From contig NZ_JAVRHZ010000002.1 in the NCBI RefSeq assembly GCF_031846325.1, forward strand, positions 124,001 through 188,000: a DNA stretch of 64,000 bases. Reading direction: 5' to 3'. The notes under the pieces were generated by a model. The model made no database searches, was not told the origin of the DNA, and saw only the letters and a list, made by a program, of their open reading frames with translations. Of this stretch, positions 1-6,790 are shown piece after piece. The DNA comes from Patiriisocius_A hiemis. Its GTDB lineage: Bacteria > Bacteroidota > Bacteroidia > Flavobacteriales > Flavobacteriaceae. The position numbers and the translations under genes were made by a program. Every line of letters starts with the position of its first letter. The stretch's first letter is position 1.

Positions 1-73
1 TGCTAGAAGGACTGTTGCTAAGTATAGAGAGCAATTGGATCTCCCTGTTGCTAGACTTAGAAAAGAAATATAA
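1..73 (+). CDS. rpoN: RNA polymerase sigma-54 factor, C-terminal end (partial)
   Basis: Only the last 23 codons lie in the window (codons from base 2, stop at 71-73). They translate to ARRTVAKYRE followed by QLDLPVARLRKEI. ARRTVAKYRE is the RpoN box, the signature of sigma-54 that contacts the -24 promoter element. Finding it at the very C-terminus, as expected, makes the identity firm although the rest is missing. The stop codon overlaps the ATG of the next gene by one base (TAATG), so the two are probably translationally coupled. Confidence 0.93.
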   Translation, partial: ARRTVAKYREQLDLPVARLRKEI

Positions 74-678
74 TGAACTATTTTTTACGTTTTGGAGCGT
101 ATCTTTTTCATCCACTATTAATGCCCTTATTAGGTGTTAGTATTTATTACTTAATCTCCCCTCGATTTTTACAACCAGAGATTATTCAAGCAAAAATTGC
201 AGCAATAATTATACTAACTGTATTTATCCCTTTACTTATTTTCTTTTTACTGAAAAATCTTAGACTCGTATCTTCTATTCATTTAAAAGAAGTTTCAGAA
301 AGAAAATTACCGCTATTTATACAATGTGCCCTATTGCTATTAATTATAAAGTTTGTCTACGACCCTTATGATAGTGGTGAACTATACTACTTTTTTATTG
401 GTATACTATTTACCACAATCACCTCCCTTTTATTGGTCTTTTTAAACTTTAAAGTTAGCTTACATCAAATGGCAATTGCTGGAGTTACCCTTTTTATATT
501 AGGCCTAAGTGTTCACTTTAAAATAAATTTGTTGCTATGGCTTGGTCTTTTATTGCTAGGCAATGGTTGGGTTGCTTCTTCTAGATTACATACAAAATCA
601 CATACGGTGATTGAGCTTGTAATAGGTTTTTTTGTTGGAGCAATTCCGCAGTTAGTTTTATATAATTATTGGTTATAA
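73..678 (+). CDS. PAP2-like integral membrane protein
   Basis: A 201-residue, very hydrophobic protein with about six membrane segments. Residues 129-137 (SLHQMAIAG) resemble the S-x-H signature of the PAP2 lipid phosphatase superfamily, and residues 170-181 fit the third PAP2 motif (SR, five residues, H177, three residues, acidic E181 in place of the usual Asp). The first PAP2 motif (K-x6-RP) is not clearly present. I infer a membrane-embedded phosphatase-like fold; activity and substrate are unknown. The start codon overlaps the rpoN stop, and the 3' end overlaps the convergent barrel gene by six bases. Confidence 0.65.
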   Translation: MNYFLRFGAYLFHPLLMPLLGVSIYYLISPRFLQPEIIQAKIAAIIILTVFIPLLIFFLLKNLRLVSSIHLKEVSERKLPLFIQCALLLLIIKFVYDPYDSGELYYFFIGILFTTITSLLLVFLNFKVSLHQMAIAGVTLFILGLSVHFKINLLLWLGLLLLGNGWVASSRLHTKSHTVIELVIGFFVGAIPQLVLYNYWL

Positions 679-1377
679 TATATAAAAGATAAGTCCCAAT
701 TTAATTGTTCGTATGTCTATAGCCTCTCCTTCTGTAGTTGTAGCATTATCAAAAAAGGGGTTTATACTATAAGAGGCAAAAAAGTTAAAAGTGTTGTACC
801 CAAAAGCTAGTGTGGTTGTTAATCTTAAAGGGTCAAACTCTTCAATATTGGTTTGGTTTACTTCATTGCCAGTTTGCTTAAATTTTGATTTATAGAAAAA
901 AGCATATCCAACTCTAAATCCTGCATGTATTCTCCAAAACTTATAACTCTCTGGAGTAGAGGTTCGCCATCTAAACTCAAAGGGGATTTCTGCTACATAA
1001 ACACTTAGTCTATTTCGGTCAAAAGAAACATCATCTTCCATTAATACTGTAAAAATTGATTGCTCGTTTTCGTCTTCACCTATAAATAAATTTTGACCAT
1101 AGGTGTCTACAGTAAGTCCAGCACCTACAGCAATAGCAACATTTCTACGTTTATTAATTGGCATATCTCGTAAATACCCTAACTGTAGGCCTCCAGAGAA
1201 TCCACGTAAGGAAACATCTTTAGGAGTATTAGCCAAAAGGTTATAATTAATACCAATATAAAACTGGTCTTCTCTGTAAAGAGAATCTACTGCTATTTTA
1301 GAGTCTTCTTGGGAATAAGAGGCTGCAAAAGGAAAGCAGAAAAAAAATCCTAAAAGTACTTTTTGATACAATTGCAT
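673..1377 (-). CDS. Outer-membrane beta-barrel protein (PorT-like family)
   Basis: A 234-residue protein with a signal peptide (lysine near the start, hydrophobic core, probable cleavage after SYS at residue 22) and alternating aromatic/hydrophobic strands ending in a C-terminal hydrophobic strand (LGLIFYIL). This is the pattern of the small 'outer membrane beta-barrel'/PorT-like proteins of Bacteroidota. Some family members belong to the type IX secretion system, but nothing here ties this copy to it. It lies just after the terminator of the ExbB/ExbD cluster and has its own possible -7 box at 1381-1388, four bases before the ATG. Confidence 0.6.
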   Translation of the reverse strand: MQLYQKVLLGFFFCFPFAASYSQEDSKIAVDSLYREDQFYIGINYNLLANTPKDVSLRGFSGGLQLGYLRDMPINKRRNVAIAVGAGLTVDTYGQNLFIGEDENEQSIFTVLMEDDVSFDRNRLSVYVAEIPFEFRWRTSTPESYKFWRIHAGFRVGYAFFYKSKFKQTGNEVNQTNIEEFDPLRLTTTLAFGYNTFNFFASYSINPFFDNATTTEGEAIDIRTIKLGLIFYIL

Positions 1378-1380
1378 AGT

Positions 1381-1388
1381 TAAAGATA
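1381..1388 (-). promoter_or_regulatory. Candidate -7 promoter box of the barrel gene
   Basis: On the minus strand this reads TATCTTTA, matching the Bacteroidota -7 consensus TAnnTTTG except for the last base. It ends four bases before the ATG at 1377, so the mRNA would have almost no leader. No clear -33 TTG was found. Confidence 0.4.
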
Positions 1389-1415
1389 ATTGTATTTATA
1401 ACTATAAAACAAAAA

Positions 1416-1444
1416 AATGCCTTGAACATTTTGTTCAAGGCATT
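1416..1444 (-). terminator. Intrinsic terminator of the ExbB/ExbD cluster
   Basis: Perfect 11-bp stem (1418-1428 with 1432-1442, TGCCTTGAACA and its complement) with a 3-base loop, extended by A-T pairs. On the minus strand it is followed by a run of seven T (complement of 1411-1417), as expected for transcription leaving the second exbD gene. Confidence 0.85.
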
Positions 1445-1468
1445 GTATTTATAACTAAGATTGAAATT

Positions 1469-1942
1469 TTATTGCTCTAACTCATTACCTGGAGTGGTAA
1501 TATAGATTATTTTAAGCATATTTTCTTCCCTTAGCACTTGTTTTATATCTGTTACAAGACCTGTATTGGTTTCTTCATCTACTTTTAAAGCTACCATTAC
1601 TTTATCTTGCAATTCTGGTCTTAGCTTTCCTCTTAACTCATTAAGAGCAAAAGGAATACTTTTTATGTCTGTAAACTTATCTCCAATCTGTATTTTACCT
1701 TCACTACCATAAGCATCTTGGTATCTTGAGCTTGGTTTACCAGCATAAATATAAATAGATCGGTCTTTCTTTAATTTTTCAACTTGGTCTGCCTTAGGTA
1801 ATTGGTTTTTAACTAATAAATTATTATCCCTAAGAACCGTTACCACCATGAAGAAAAACAGTAACATAAATACAATATCTGGTAATGATGCTGTATTTAC
1901 TGGAGGTAATTCTCCGCCTTTTTTCTTTTTAAATTTTGACAT
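1469..1942 (-). CDS. exbD: ExbD/TolR-family biopolymer transport protein (second copy)
   Basis: A 157-residue protein with the ExbD/TolR layout: short basic cytoplasmic N-terminus (KFKKKKGG), one membrane segment from about residue 21 beginning SLPDIVFMLLFF with the conserved membrane aspartate (D22), then a periplasmic domain. ExbD works with ExbB to convert proton motive force into TonB movement for outer-membrane receptors. It is the last gene of a four-gene minus-strand cluster, ten bases after another exbD paralogue, and is followed by a strong terminator. Confidence 0.88.
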   Translation of the reverse strand: MSKFKKKKGGELPPVNTASLPDIVFMLLFFFMVVTVLRDNNLLVKNQLPKADQVEKLKKDRSIYIYAGKPSSRYQDAYGSEGKIQIGDKFTDIKSIPFALNELRGKLRPELQDKVMVALKVDEETNTGLVTDIKQVLREENMLKIIYITTPGNELEQ

Positions 1943-1952
1943 ATCTAATTAT

Positions 1953-2564
1953 TTATTGTCCTGCTTGTTTAGGTTCTGCTTCTGAAAGTTTTAAAGGAAA
2001 CATAAGCTGTATTTCTTCAAGCTTTTCTTCTATTGCTTCAGCTTGAGCTCCTTTTATTTTTCCTTCGGCAATGTCTGCTTTCTTCTCAGTATACTTCCAT
2101 CCAAATAAACGTTGTGATTCTCTATTTCGTAAGAAATTGTATGCAGCAACTAATTCATTTTGAACATTGATATACATTTTATAAGAAGTTAACCTGTCAT
2201 TTTGAACAGATATTACAGCCTTATCTGGGTTATCTGATGATGCAGGGTCGCGTCGCCCTTTACAGTAAGAACACTCTGAAGCAACACCACCATTATCTAA
2301 AAAGTCGATAGCTGCTTGCCTAAGGTCTTTAAGTTGCATTAATTCATCTTCAACCAGTAATTGGTCATCTTTATTTACTGATACAATAAATAAATTTTTC
2401 TGCTTTAATATTGGAGGATCCACCACATCTTCAATAGGAGGCAATTGTCTTGCAATACCTTTATCTTTTTCAATAGTAGTTGTTACTAAGAAAAATATTA
2501 AAAGTAAGAAGGCAATATCTGCCATAGATCCCGCATTTACTTCGGGTGCTGATCTTCTAGCCAT
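1953..2564 (-). CDS. exbD: ExbD/TolR-family biopolymer transport protein (first copy)
   Basis: A 203-residue ExbD/TolR protein. The N-terminal membrane segment contains SMADIAFLLLIFFLV with the essential membrane aspartate; a longer periplasmic region follows with CSYCKGR near residue 98, an unusual CxxC-like pair, and an acidic/lysine-rich C-terminus. Two different ExbD copies behind one ExbB is a common flavobacterial arrangement. Its ATG overlaps the stop of the upstream 4-TM gene (TAATG), which implies coupled translation. Confidence 0.88.
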   Translation of the reverse strand: MARRSAPEVNAGSMADIAFLLLIFFLVTTTIEKDKGIARQLPPIEDVVDPPILKQKNLFIVSVNKDDQLLVEDELMQLKDLRQAAIDFLDNGGVASECSYCKGRRDPASSDNPDKAVISVQNDRLTSYKMYINVQNELVAAYNFLRNRESQRLFGWKYTEKKADIAEGKIKGAQAEAIEEKLEEIQLMFPLKLSEAEPKQAGQ

Positions 2565-2992
2565 TATCTATTTATTAATTTTGAAACTCCTGTCCATACC
2601 ATTGCTGCAATCGCTAACAATGCCATTATATAAAATGCATATAATCCTGTACCTACCCATTTAGAGCCACTAGCCGAAAGCATTCCACCGTCTTTAAGAG
2701 GTGTTTCAACTCCACTTGCTAGACCATAAGATATAGCGATAATTGCTACAAATCCTAATAGTACAAATAGTGTCTTTTTAATATTACCTGCAAATATGCC
2801 TTTTAGTACAAATAATAGTACAACAAAGACTATAAGTGCTAAAATTGCATAAGTGAGGTACATAAATCCGTCTACTCCCTCTCCAGTTTCAGTAATAGTA
2901 TCATTTCCTGTAACCAAAAGGTTTACAAAAAAAGCTACTCCTACGATACCCAAGATGAGTGCTATAATTTTAAATACTTTGTGTAATCCCAT
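2564..2992 (-). CDS. Four-TM membrane protein of the ExbB/ExbD cluster (unknown function)
   Basis: A 142-residue protein with four predicted membrane helices (about residues 8-26, 44-64, 72-92 and 115-137) and small loops. I do not recognise a functional domain. It lies between exbB (20 bases upstream) and exbD (one-base overlap), so it is almost certainly co-transcribed and may be an accessory subunit of the energising complex. That role is inferred from position only. Confidence 0.6.
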   Translation of the reverse strand: MGLHKVFKIIALILGIVGVAFFVNLLVTGNDTITETGEGVDGFMYLTYAILALIVFVVLLFVLKGIFAGNIKKTLFVLLGFVAIIAISYGLASGVETPLKDGGMLSASGSKWVGTGLYAFYIMALLAIAAMVWTGVSKLINR

Positions 2993-3012
2993 TATAATTG
3001 GTCTTTATTATA

Positions 3013-3810
3013 TTATTTTTTGTTTTTGTAGTCTACTAACATATCAATTAAAGTAATTGATGCATCTTCCATATTGTTTACAATACTATCAATCTTAGCG
3101 ATAATGTAGTTATAGAAAATTTGAAGTATAATCGCTACAATAAGACCAAATACTGTTGTTAAAAGTGCTACTTTAATACCACCTGCTACAAGTGAAGGAT
3201 TCATATCACCGGCTGCTTCAATTCTATCAAATGCAAGAATCATACCTATTACCGTACCCATGAAACCAAGCATTGGTGCTAGTGCGATAAATAAAGATAC
3301 CCAAGAAACGTTTTTTTCTAATTGTCCCATTTGCACTCCACCGTAAGCAACTACAGACTTTTCTGCAGCTTCAATACTCTCTTCTGCACGGTCAAGTCCT
3401 TGGTAATAAATAGATGCTACAGGACCTTTTGTATTTCTACAAACTTCCTTAGCAGCTTCTACACCACCACTATTAAGTGCATCTTCAACATTCTCTGCTA
3501 ATTTTTGAGTGTTTGTTGTAGATAAGTTTAAGAAGATAATTCTTTCAATAGCAATTGCTAATCCTAGAATTAAACATAAAAGTACAATACCCATAAAAAG
3601 TGGTGTACCTTCAATAAAATATTTTTTAAGAGTTTGATGGAATCCTAGAGATTCTTCTGCAGGAGCTTCTGCATCATCTTGAATAAGAGTAACCGCTGTT
3701 ACTGCTGCGTTAGTACTTGCAGGAATAGTAGTTTGTGTTACTGCATTTGCGTTTAGAGTTCCCGCAAATACAAGTGCGGCAATCGCCATAATAGAAAATA
3801 ATTTTTTCAT
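3013..3810 (-). CDS. exbB: MotA/TolQ/ExbB proton channel family protein
   Basis: A 265-residue protein of the ExbB/TolQ family. The conserved part has a membrane segment near residues 72-92 (MGIVLLCLILGLAIAIERI), then a cytoplasmic stretch, then the two signature helices near residues 165-190 (APMLGFMGTVIGMILAF) and 210-235. ExbB forms the proton-conducting ring driving TonB. The extra N-terminus has a signal-like sequence (MKKLFSIMAIAALVFAGTLNANA) and a 45-residue spacer, which is usual for Bacteroidota ExbB but absent in the E. coli protein. It is the first gene of the cluster. Confidence 0.88.
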   Translation of the reverse strand: MKKLFSIMAIAALVFAGTLNANAVTQTTIPASTNAAVTAVTLIQDDAEAPAEESLGFHQTLKKYFIEGTPLFMGIVLLCLILGLAIAIERIIFLNLSTTNTQKLAENVEDALNSGGVEAAKEVCRNTKGPVASIYYQGLDRAEESIEAAEKSVVAYGGVQMGQLEKNVSWVSLFIALAPMLGFMGTVIGMILAFDRIEAAGDMNPSLVAGGIKVALLTTVFGLIVAIILQIFYNYIIAKIDSIVNNMEDASITLIDMLVDYKNKK

Positions 3811-4292
3811 TGCTATCGACTTAAAGTTTGTTTTTAGTTAAAGGTTTAAAGATATAAAAATATTTAGTTAATCTACAACAAATAATAGGTGTTACTACCT
3901 TATTAGTTATTATTGAATAGGTTATAATCTGTATTTTTTTGCAAAATAGACAAATCCATTGCGAATTAAAACAAAATCTAACTTCTTTCTATTAACAAAG
4001 ACGAAAAAATAACAAAAATTTAAAGCTAGAAGCTTTTTACCGAAGATTTTCTCGCAACTTTATAAGATTCTATTAGAAAAATGCAACAATAAGTATGTAG
4101 TCTTTATTAATTATAAGGGGTAAATCGCTGCGCTCGTTGATCCCGAAATATCTGCATCATACAATGAAAACCTCACAATCGCTTAGGCTATTGTGACTTT
4201 CTATTTTAAAGAACTTACAAAAACCTCCGGTTGTTGATGTACTCTAAAACAGAAAACCAAACACAAAAAATGTGTTTAGTTTTCGCTCTAAG
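3811..4292. other. Intergenic region of 482 bases without a recognisable gene
   Basis: No convincing coding sequence. Visible structures are a short hairpin followed by T residues on the plus strand (AAAGCT at 4022-4027 with AGCTTT at 4031-4036), a 7-bp inverted repeat (TCACAAT 4173-4179 with ATTGTGA 4190-4196, 10-base loop), and a comparatively G+C-rich patch at about 4118-4145. It must also hold the exbB promoter, which I could not place. Confidence 0.5.
4259..4277 (-). terminator. Possible terminator downstream of tRNA-Ser
   Basis: Inverted repeat AAACACA (4259-4265) with TGTGTTT (4271-4277) around a 5-base loop, 16 bases after the 3' end of the tRNA. The stem is A+T-rich and the downstream minus-strand T run is interrupted, so it is a weak candidate. 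Confidence 0.45.
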
Positions 4293-4380
4293 CAGAGAGG
4301 AAGGGATTCGAACCCTCGATACGCTTTTGGCGTATACACACTTTCCAGGCGTGCGCCTTCGACCACTCGGCCACCTCTCT
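4293..4380 (-). tRNA. tRNA-Ser (anticodon GGA)
   Basis: On the minus strand the 88-base sequence folds as a class II tRNA: acceptor arms AGAGAGG/CCTCTCT, D-arm region GCCGAGTGGTCGAAGGC, anticodon stem CACGC/GTGTG around loop CTGGAAA (anticodon GGA), a long variable arm (TATACGCCAAAAGCGTAT), and T arm GAGGG-TTCGAAT-CCCTT. The long variable arm and GGA anticodon identify serine. The 3' CCA is not encoded. Confidence 0.95.
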
Positions 4381-4449
4381 AGTTTTTCATTCAAAAAAAG
4401 AAAGCAAATATCAAAAAATTAAAGGTAATATGATATGGTTGTTTCAATT

Positions 4450-5478
4450 TTAACTCATCTCTCCACGAAGCGATGTTTCAAAAATTGTTTTAAAGCTTGT
4501 TGGAGTGATTTTTTGACCTAGCAAATACATTAACTTAGCTAACGCTGCTTCTGTTGTACAGTCTTTTCCCGAGACAACCTTAAGCTTTTTTAAAGCAACA
4601 CTTGTTTCGTACAACCCCATACTTACAGCACCTCCAGAACATTGGGTCACGTTTACAACTACAATTCCTTTTTTTAGCACTTGCTTAAGGGCCTCTATAA
4701 ACCAATCTTCGGTAGTTAAATTACCGCTTCCATAGGTTTCAAGCACAATCCCCTTTACAGTAGGATTTGCAAAAAGATGCTCTATAGTCTCCTTAGTGAT
4801 ACCCGGAAACATTTTAATAAGCATAATATTTGACTCTAGATTGTAATTAACTTTTAGTTTTTTCTTTCGGTTAGGTTTATATAACGCATCATAATTTATA
4901 GAGAGGTGAACTCCACTTTCAGCTAATGCTGGGTAGTTTAATGAATCGAAGGCTTCAAAATGCTCGGCGTTTATCTTAGTTGTTCTATTTGCTCGGTACA
5001 ATTTGTATTCAAAATAAAGTCCAACTTCATTAATAACGGGTTTTCCTTTTTCGGTTAAAGCAGCTAATTGGATTGAAGTAATCAAGTTTTCCTTAGCATC
5101 TGTACGTAAGTCTCCAATAGGTAATTGTGATCCTGTAAAAATGATTGGCTTTGATAAGTTTTCAAACATAAAACTTATAGCAGAAGATGTGTAGGACATG
5201 GTATCACTACCATGTAATACCACAAAGCCATTAAAGGCATTGTAATTTTCCTCAATGATACTTGCTAGATCTTTCCAGTAACTAGGATTCATATTTGAAC
5301 TATCAATAGGGTTTTTAAAGCTCACCGTATCAATATCACAGTCTAATAATTTAAGCTCTGGTATATGTTGCAATAAATCATCAAAGTTGAAACTCTTTAA
5401 AGCTCCTGTCTCAAAATCTTTAATCATACCTATAGTACCACCCGTATATATAAGGAGAATGTTTGCTTTTTGTGTCAT
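4450..5478 (-). CDS. ansA: Type I (cytoplasmic) L-asparaginase
   Basis: A 342-residue asparaginase without signal peptide, so cytoplasmic type I. It hydrolyses asparagine to aspartate and ammonia. The N-terminal active-site segment is YTGGTIGM (residues 11-18, catalytic Thr12) and the second signature is LHGSDTMSYT (residues 88-97, with the catalytic Thr93/Asp92 pair); the active-site lysine is in RTDAKENLI. Length is normal for the family. Its ATG overlaps the stop of the upstream TatD gene (ATGA), so the two form an operon. Confidence 0.93.
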   Translation of the reverse strand: MTQKANILLIYTGGTIGMIKDFETGALKSFNFDDLLQHIPELKLLDCDIDTVSFKNPIDSSNMNPSYWKDLASIIEENYNAFNGFVVLHGSDTMSYTSSAISFMFENLSKPIIFTGSQLPIGDLRTDAKENLITSIQLAALTEKGKPVINEVGLYFEYKLYRANRTTKINAEHFEAFDSLNYPALAESGVHLSINYDALYKPNRKKKLKVNYNLESNIMLIKMFPGITKETIEHLFANPTVKGIVLETYGSGNLTTEDWFIEALKQVLKKGIVVVNVTQCSGGAVSMGLYETSVALKKLKVVSGKDCTTEAALAKLMYLLGQKITPTSFKTIFETSLRGEMS

Positions 5479-6239
5479 ACTTTAAATACTTCTTTTGAGT
5501 TTTGAGTAGTTATTGCCGCCATTTCTTCTTCGGAAACACCATAAATAGCCGCAACTTTTTTGTTAATTAAAGAAATGTAACTACTCTCGTTTCGTTTTCC
5601 TCTGTATGGTACAGGTGATAGATAAGGCGCATCTGTTTCCAAAACAATATGCTTTGGGTCTATTTTATGTAAAAATGTATCAATTTTTCCATTTTTAAAA
5701 GTCACCACACCTCCTATTCCCAATTTCATATTAAATGAAATTGCTCGCTCTGCTTGTTCTAAAGTTCCAGTAAAACAATGAAAGATACCATATAAATCAT
5801 CACTCTTTTCAGTTTCTAATACTTCAAAAATTTCATCAAAAGCCTCTCTACAATGTATTACAATAGGTAATTTATACTTTTTTGCTAGTTGTATTTGGTG
5901 CTTAAACGCCTCTTGCTGGATTGCTAATGTACTTTTATCCCAATATAAATCAATTCCTATTTCCCCTACTGCATAAAATTCTCTTTGTTTAAATTGAGAC
6001 TCAACATGTGCTAATTCTTCTTTATAATTTTCTTTTACCGATGTTGGATGCAAACCCATCATAAGAAATATGTTTTCTGGATATTTAGTTTCTAATTCAT
6101 ACATCGCTTGTGTAGTTTCACTATCTATAGCAGGAACAAAAAAGCGTTGTACTCCCTCATTAAAGGCTCGTTGCATCATTGCATCTCTATCGTCATTAAA
6201 TGCGTCGCTGTAGAGATGTGTGTGAGTATCTGTTAACAT
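5475..6239 (-). CDS. TatD-family metal-dependent hydrolase (DNase-like)
   Basis: About 254 residues from the chosen start. All TatD metal-site motifs are present: DTHTHL near the N-terminus, EIGIDLYWD, VIHCREA, HCFTG and LETDAPYLSP. TatD proteins are TIM-barrel metallonucleases, some with 3'-5' exonuclease activity. A longer reading frame begins at 6278, but its extra 13 residues are not typical and a good -7 promoter box (6245-6252) lies inside that extension, so I take the ATG at 6239 (MLTDTHTH). It overlaps ansA by four bases. Confidence 0.9.
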   Translation of the reverse strand: MLTDTHTHLYSDAFNDDRDAMMQRAFNEGVQRFFVPAIDSETTQAMYELETKYPENIFLMMGLHPTSVKENYKEELAHVESQFKQREFYAVGEIGIDLYWDKSTLAIQQEAFKHQIQLAKKYKLPIVIHCREAFDEIFEVLETEKSDDLYGIFHCFTGTLEQAERAISFNMKLGIGGVVTFKNGKIDTFLHKIDPKHIVLETDAPYLSPVPYRGKRNESSYISLINKKVAAIYGVSEEEMAAITTQNSKEVFKV

Positions 6240-6244
6240 AGTTA

Positions 6245-6252
6245 CAAAGTTA
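6245..6252 (-). promoter_or_regulatory. -7 promoter box of the TatD/asparaginase operon
   Basis: Minus strand TAACTTTG, a full match to the Bacteroidota -7 consensus TAnnTTTG. It ends six bases before the ATG at 6239, predicting a leaderless or one-base-leader mRNA and supporting the shorter TatD start. Confidence 0.6.
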
Positions 6253-6266
6253 CCTCTTTTGTTAGC

Positions 6267-6274
6267 TATATTTG
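6267..6274 (+). promoter_or_regulatory. -7 promoter box of the retropepsin-like gene
   Basis: TATATTTG matches TAnnTTTG. Transcription should begin near 6279, leaving about eight bases before the ATG at 6287. With the minus-strand box at 6245-6252 it forms a compact divergent promoter with 14 bases between boxes. Confidence 0.55.
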
Positions 6275-6286
6275 ACAAAAAATGAA

Positions 6287-6724
6287 ATGCAACTTAGAAG
6301 TTTCTTAGAAGATAAACAGTTTAAAAGGATTCCTTTAAAAAAATTGGCGACAGGTCATTATAAATTTATTGCAAAGGTAAATGGGGTAAATGGGGAGTTT
6401 ATTTTAGATACAGGAGCATCAACAAGCTGTATTGGTCTAGATTATATGTTGCATTTTAATCTAGCCTCTCAAGCAAGTGACATCAAAGCTGCTGGGGCTG
6501 GAGCTACGGGTATGGAAACGCAAAGTACCGAAAATAATAGTTTTAAAATTCCATTAATTAAGTCTTTAAAAATGGACTTTATACTATTTGATCTTTCACA
6601 CGTAAACCTAGCCCTTGAGCAAGTAGAAGAAGCCCCTGTACATGGTATTATTGGTGCAGACTTTTTAAAAAAATACAGAGCAGTCATTGACTACGGAAGA
6701 AACTGTTTCTATATTTCCCTATAA
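6287..6724 (+). CDS. Retropepsin-like (clan AA) aspartic protease
   Basis: About 145 residues, single-domain and soluble, without signal peptide. The catalytic motif is ILDTGAS (Asp at residue 41), followed by a glycine-rich flap region (AGAGATGM) and the second family signature GIIGADFLKKY near residue 120. One D-T-G per chain means it should work as a homodimer, as retropepsins do. A TTG in frame at 6272 would add five residues but lies within the predicted -7 box, so the ATG at 6287 is preferred. The natural substrate is unknown. Confidence 0.8.
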   Translation: MQLRSFLEDKQFKRIPLKKLATGHYKFIAKVNGVNGEFILDTGASTSCIGLDYMLHFNLASQASDIKAAGAGATGMETQSTENNSFKIPLIKSLKMDFILFDLSHVNLALEQVEEAPVHGIIGADFLKKYRAVIDYGRNCFYISL

Positions 6725-6754
6725 GAACAGTAGGCTATAATTAAAAAAAAACAC

Positions 6755-6762
6755 TAACTTTA
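6755..6762 (+). promoter_or_regulatory. Candidate -7 promoter box of the two-component operon
   Basis: TAACTTTA, one mismatch from TAnnTTTG. Transcription would begin about 6767-6769, downstream of a GTG at 6764. This argues for translation from the TTG at 6791. Confidence 0.4.
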
Positions 6763-6790
6763 GGTGTTTACCAACAAACCTACATTCTTT

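Noticed and set aside
4231..4422. Open frame of 63 codons on the plus strand
   Set aside because: It lies over the tRNA-Ser gene on the other strand and has no protein-like features.
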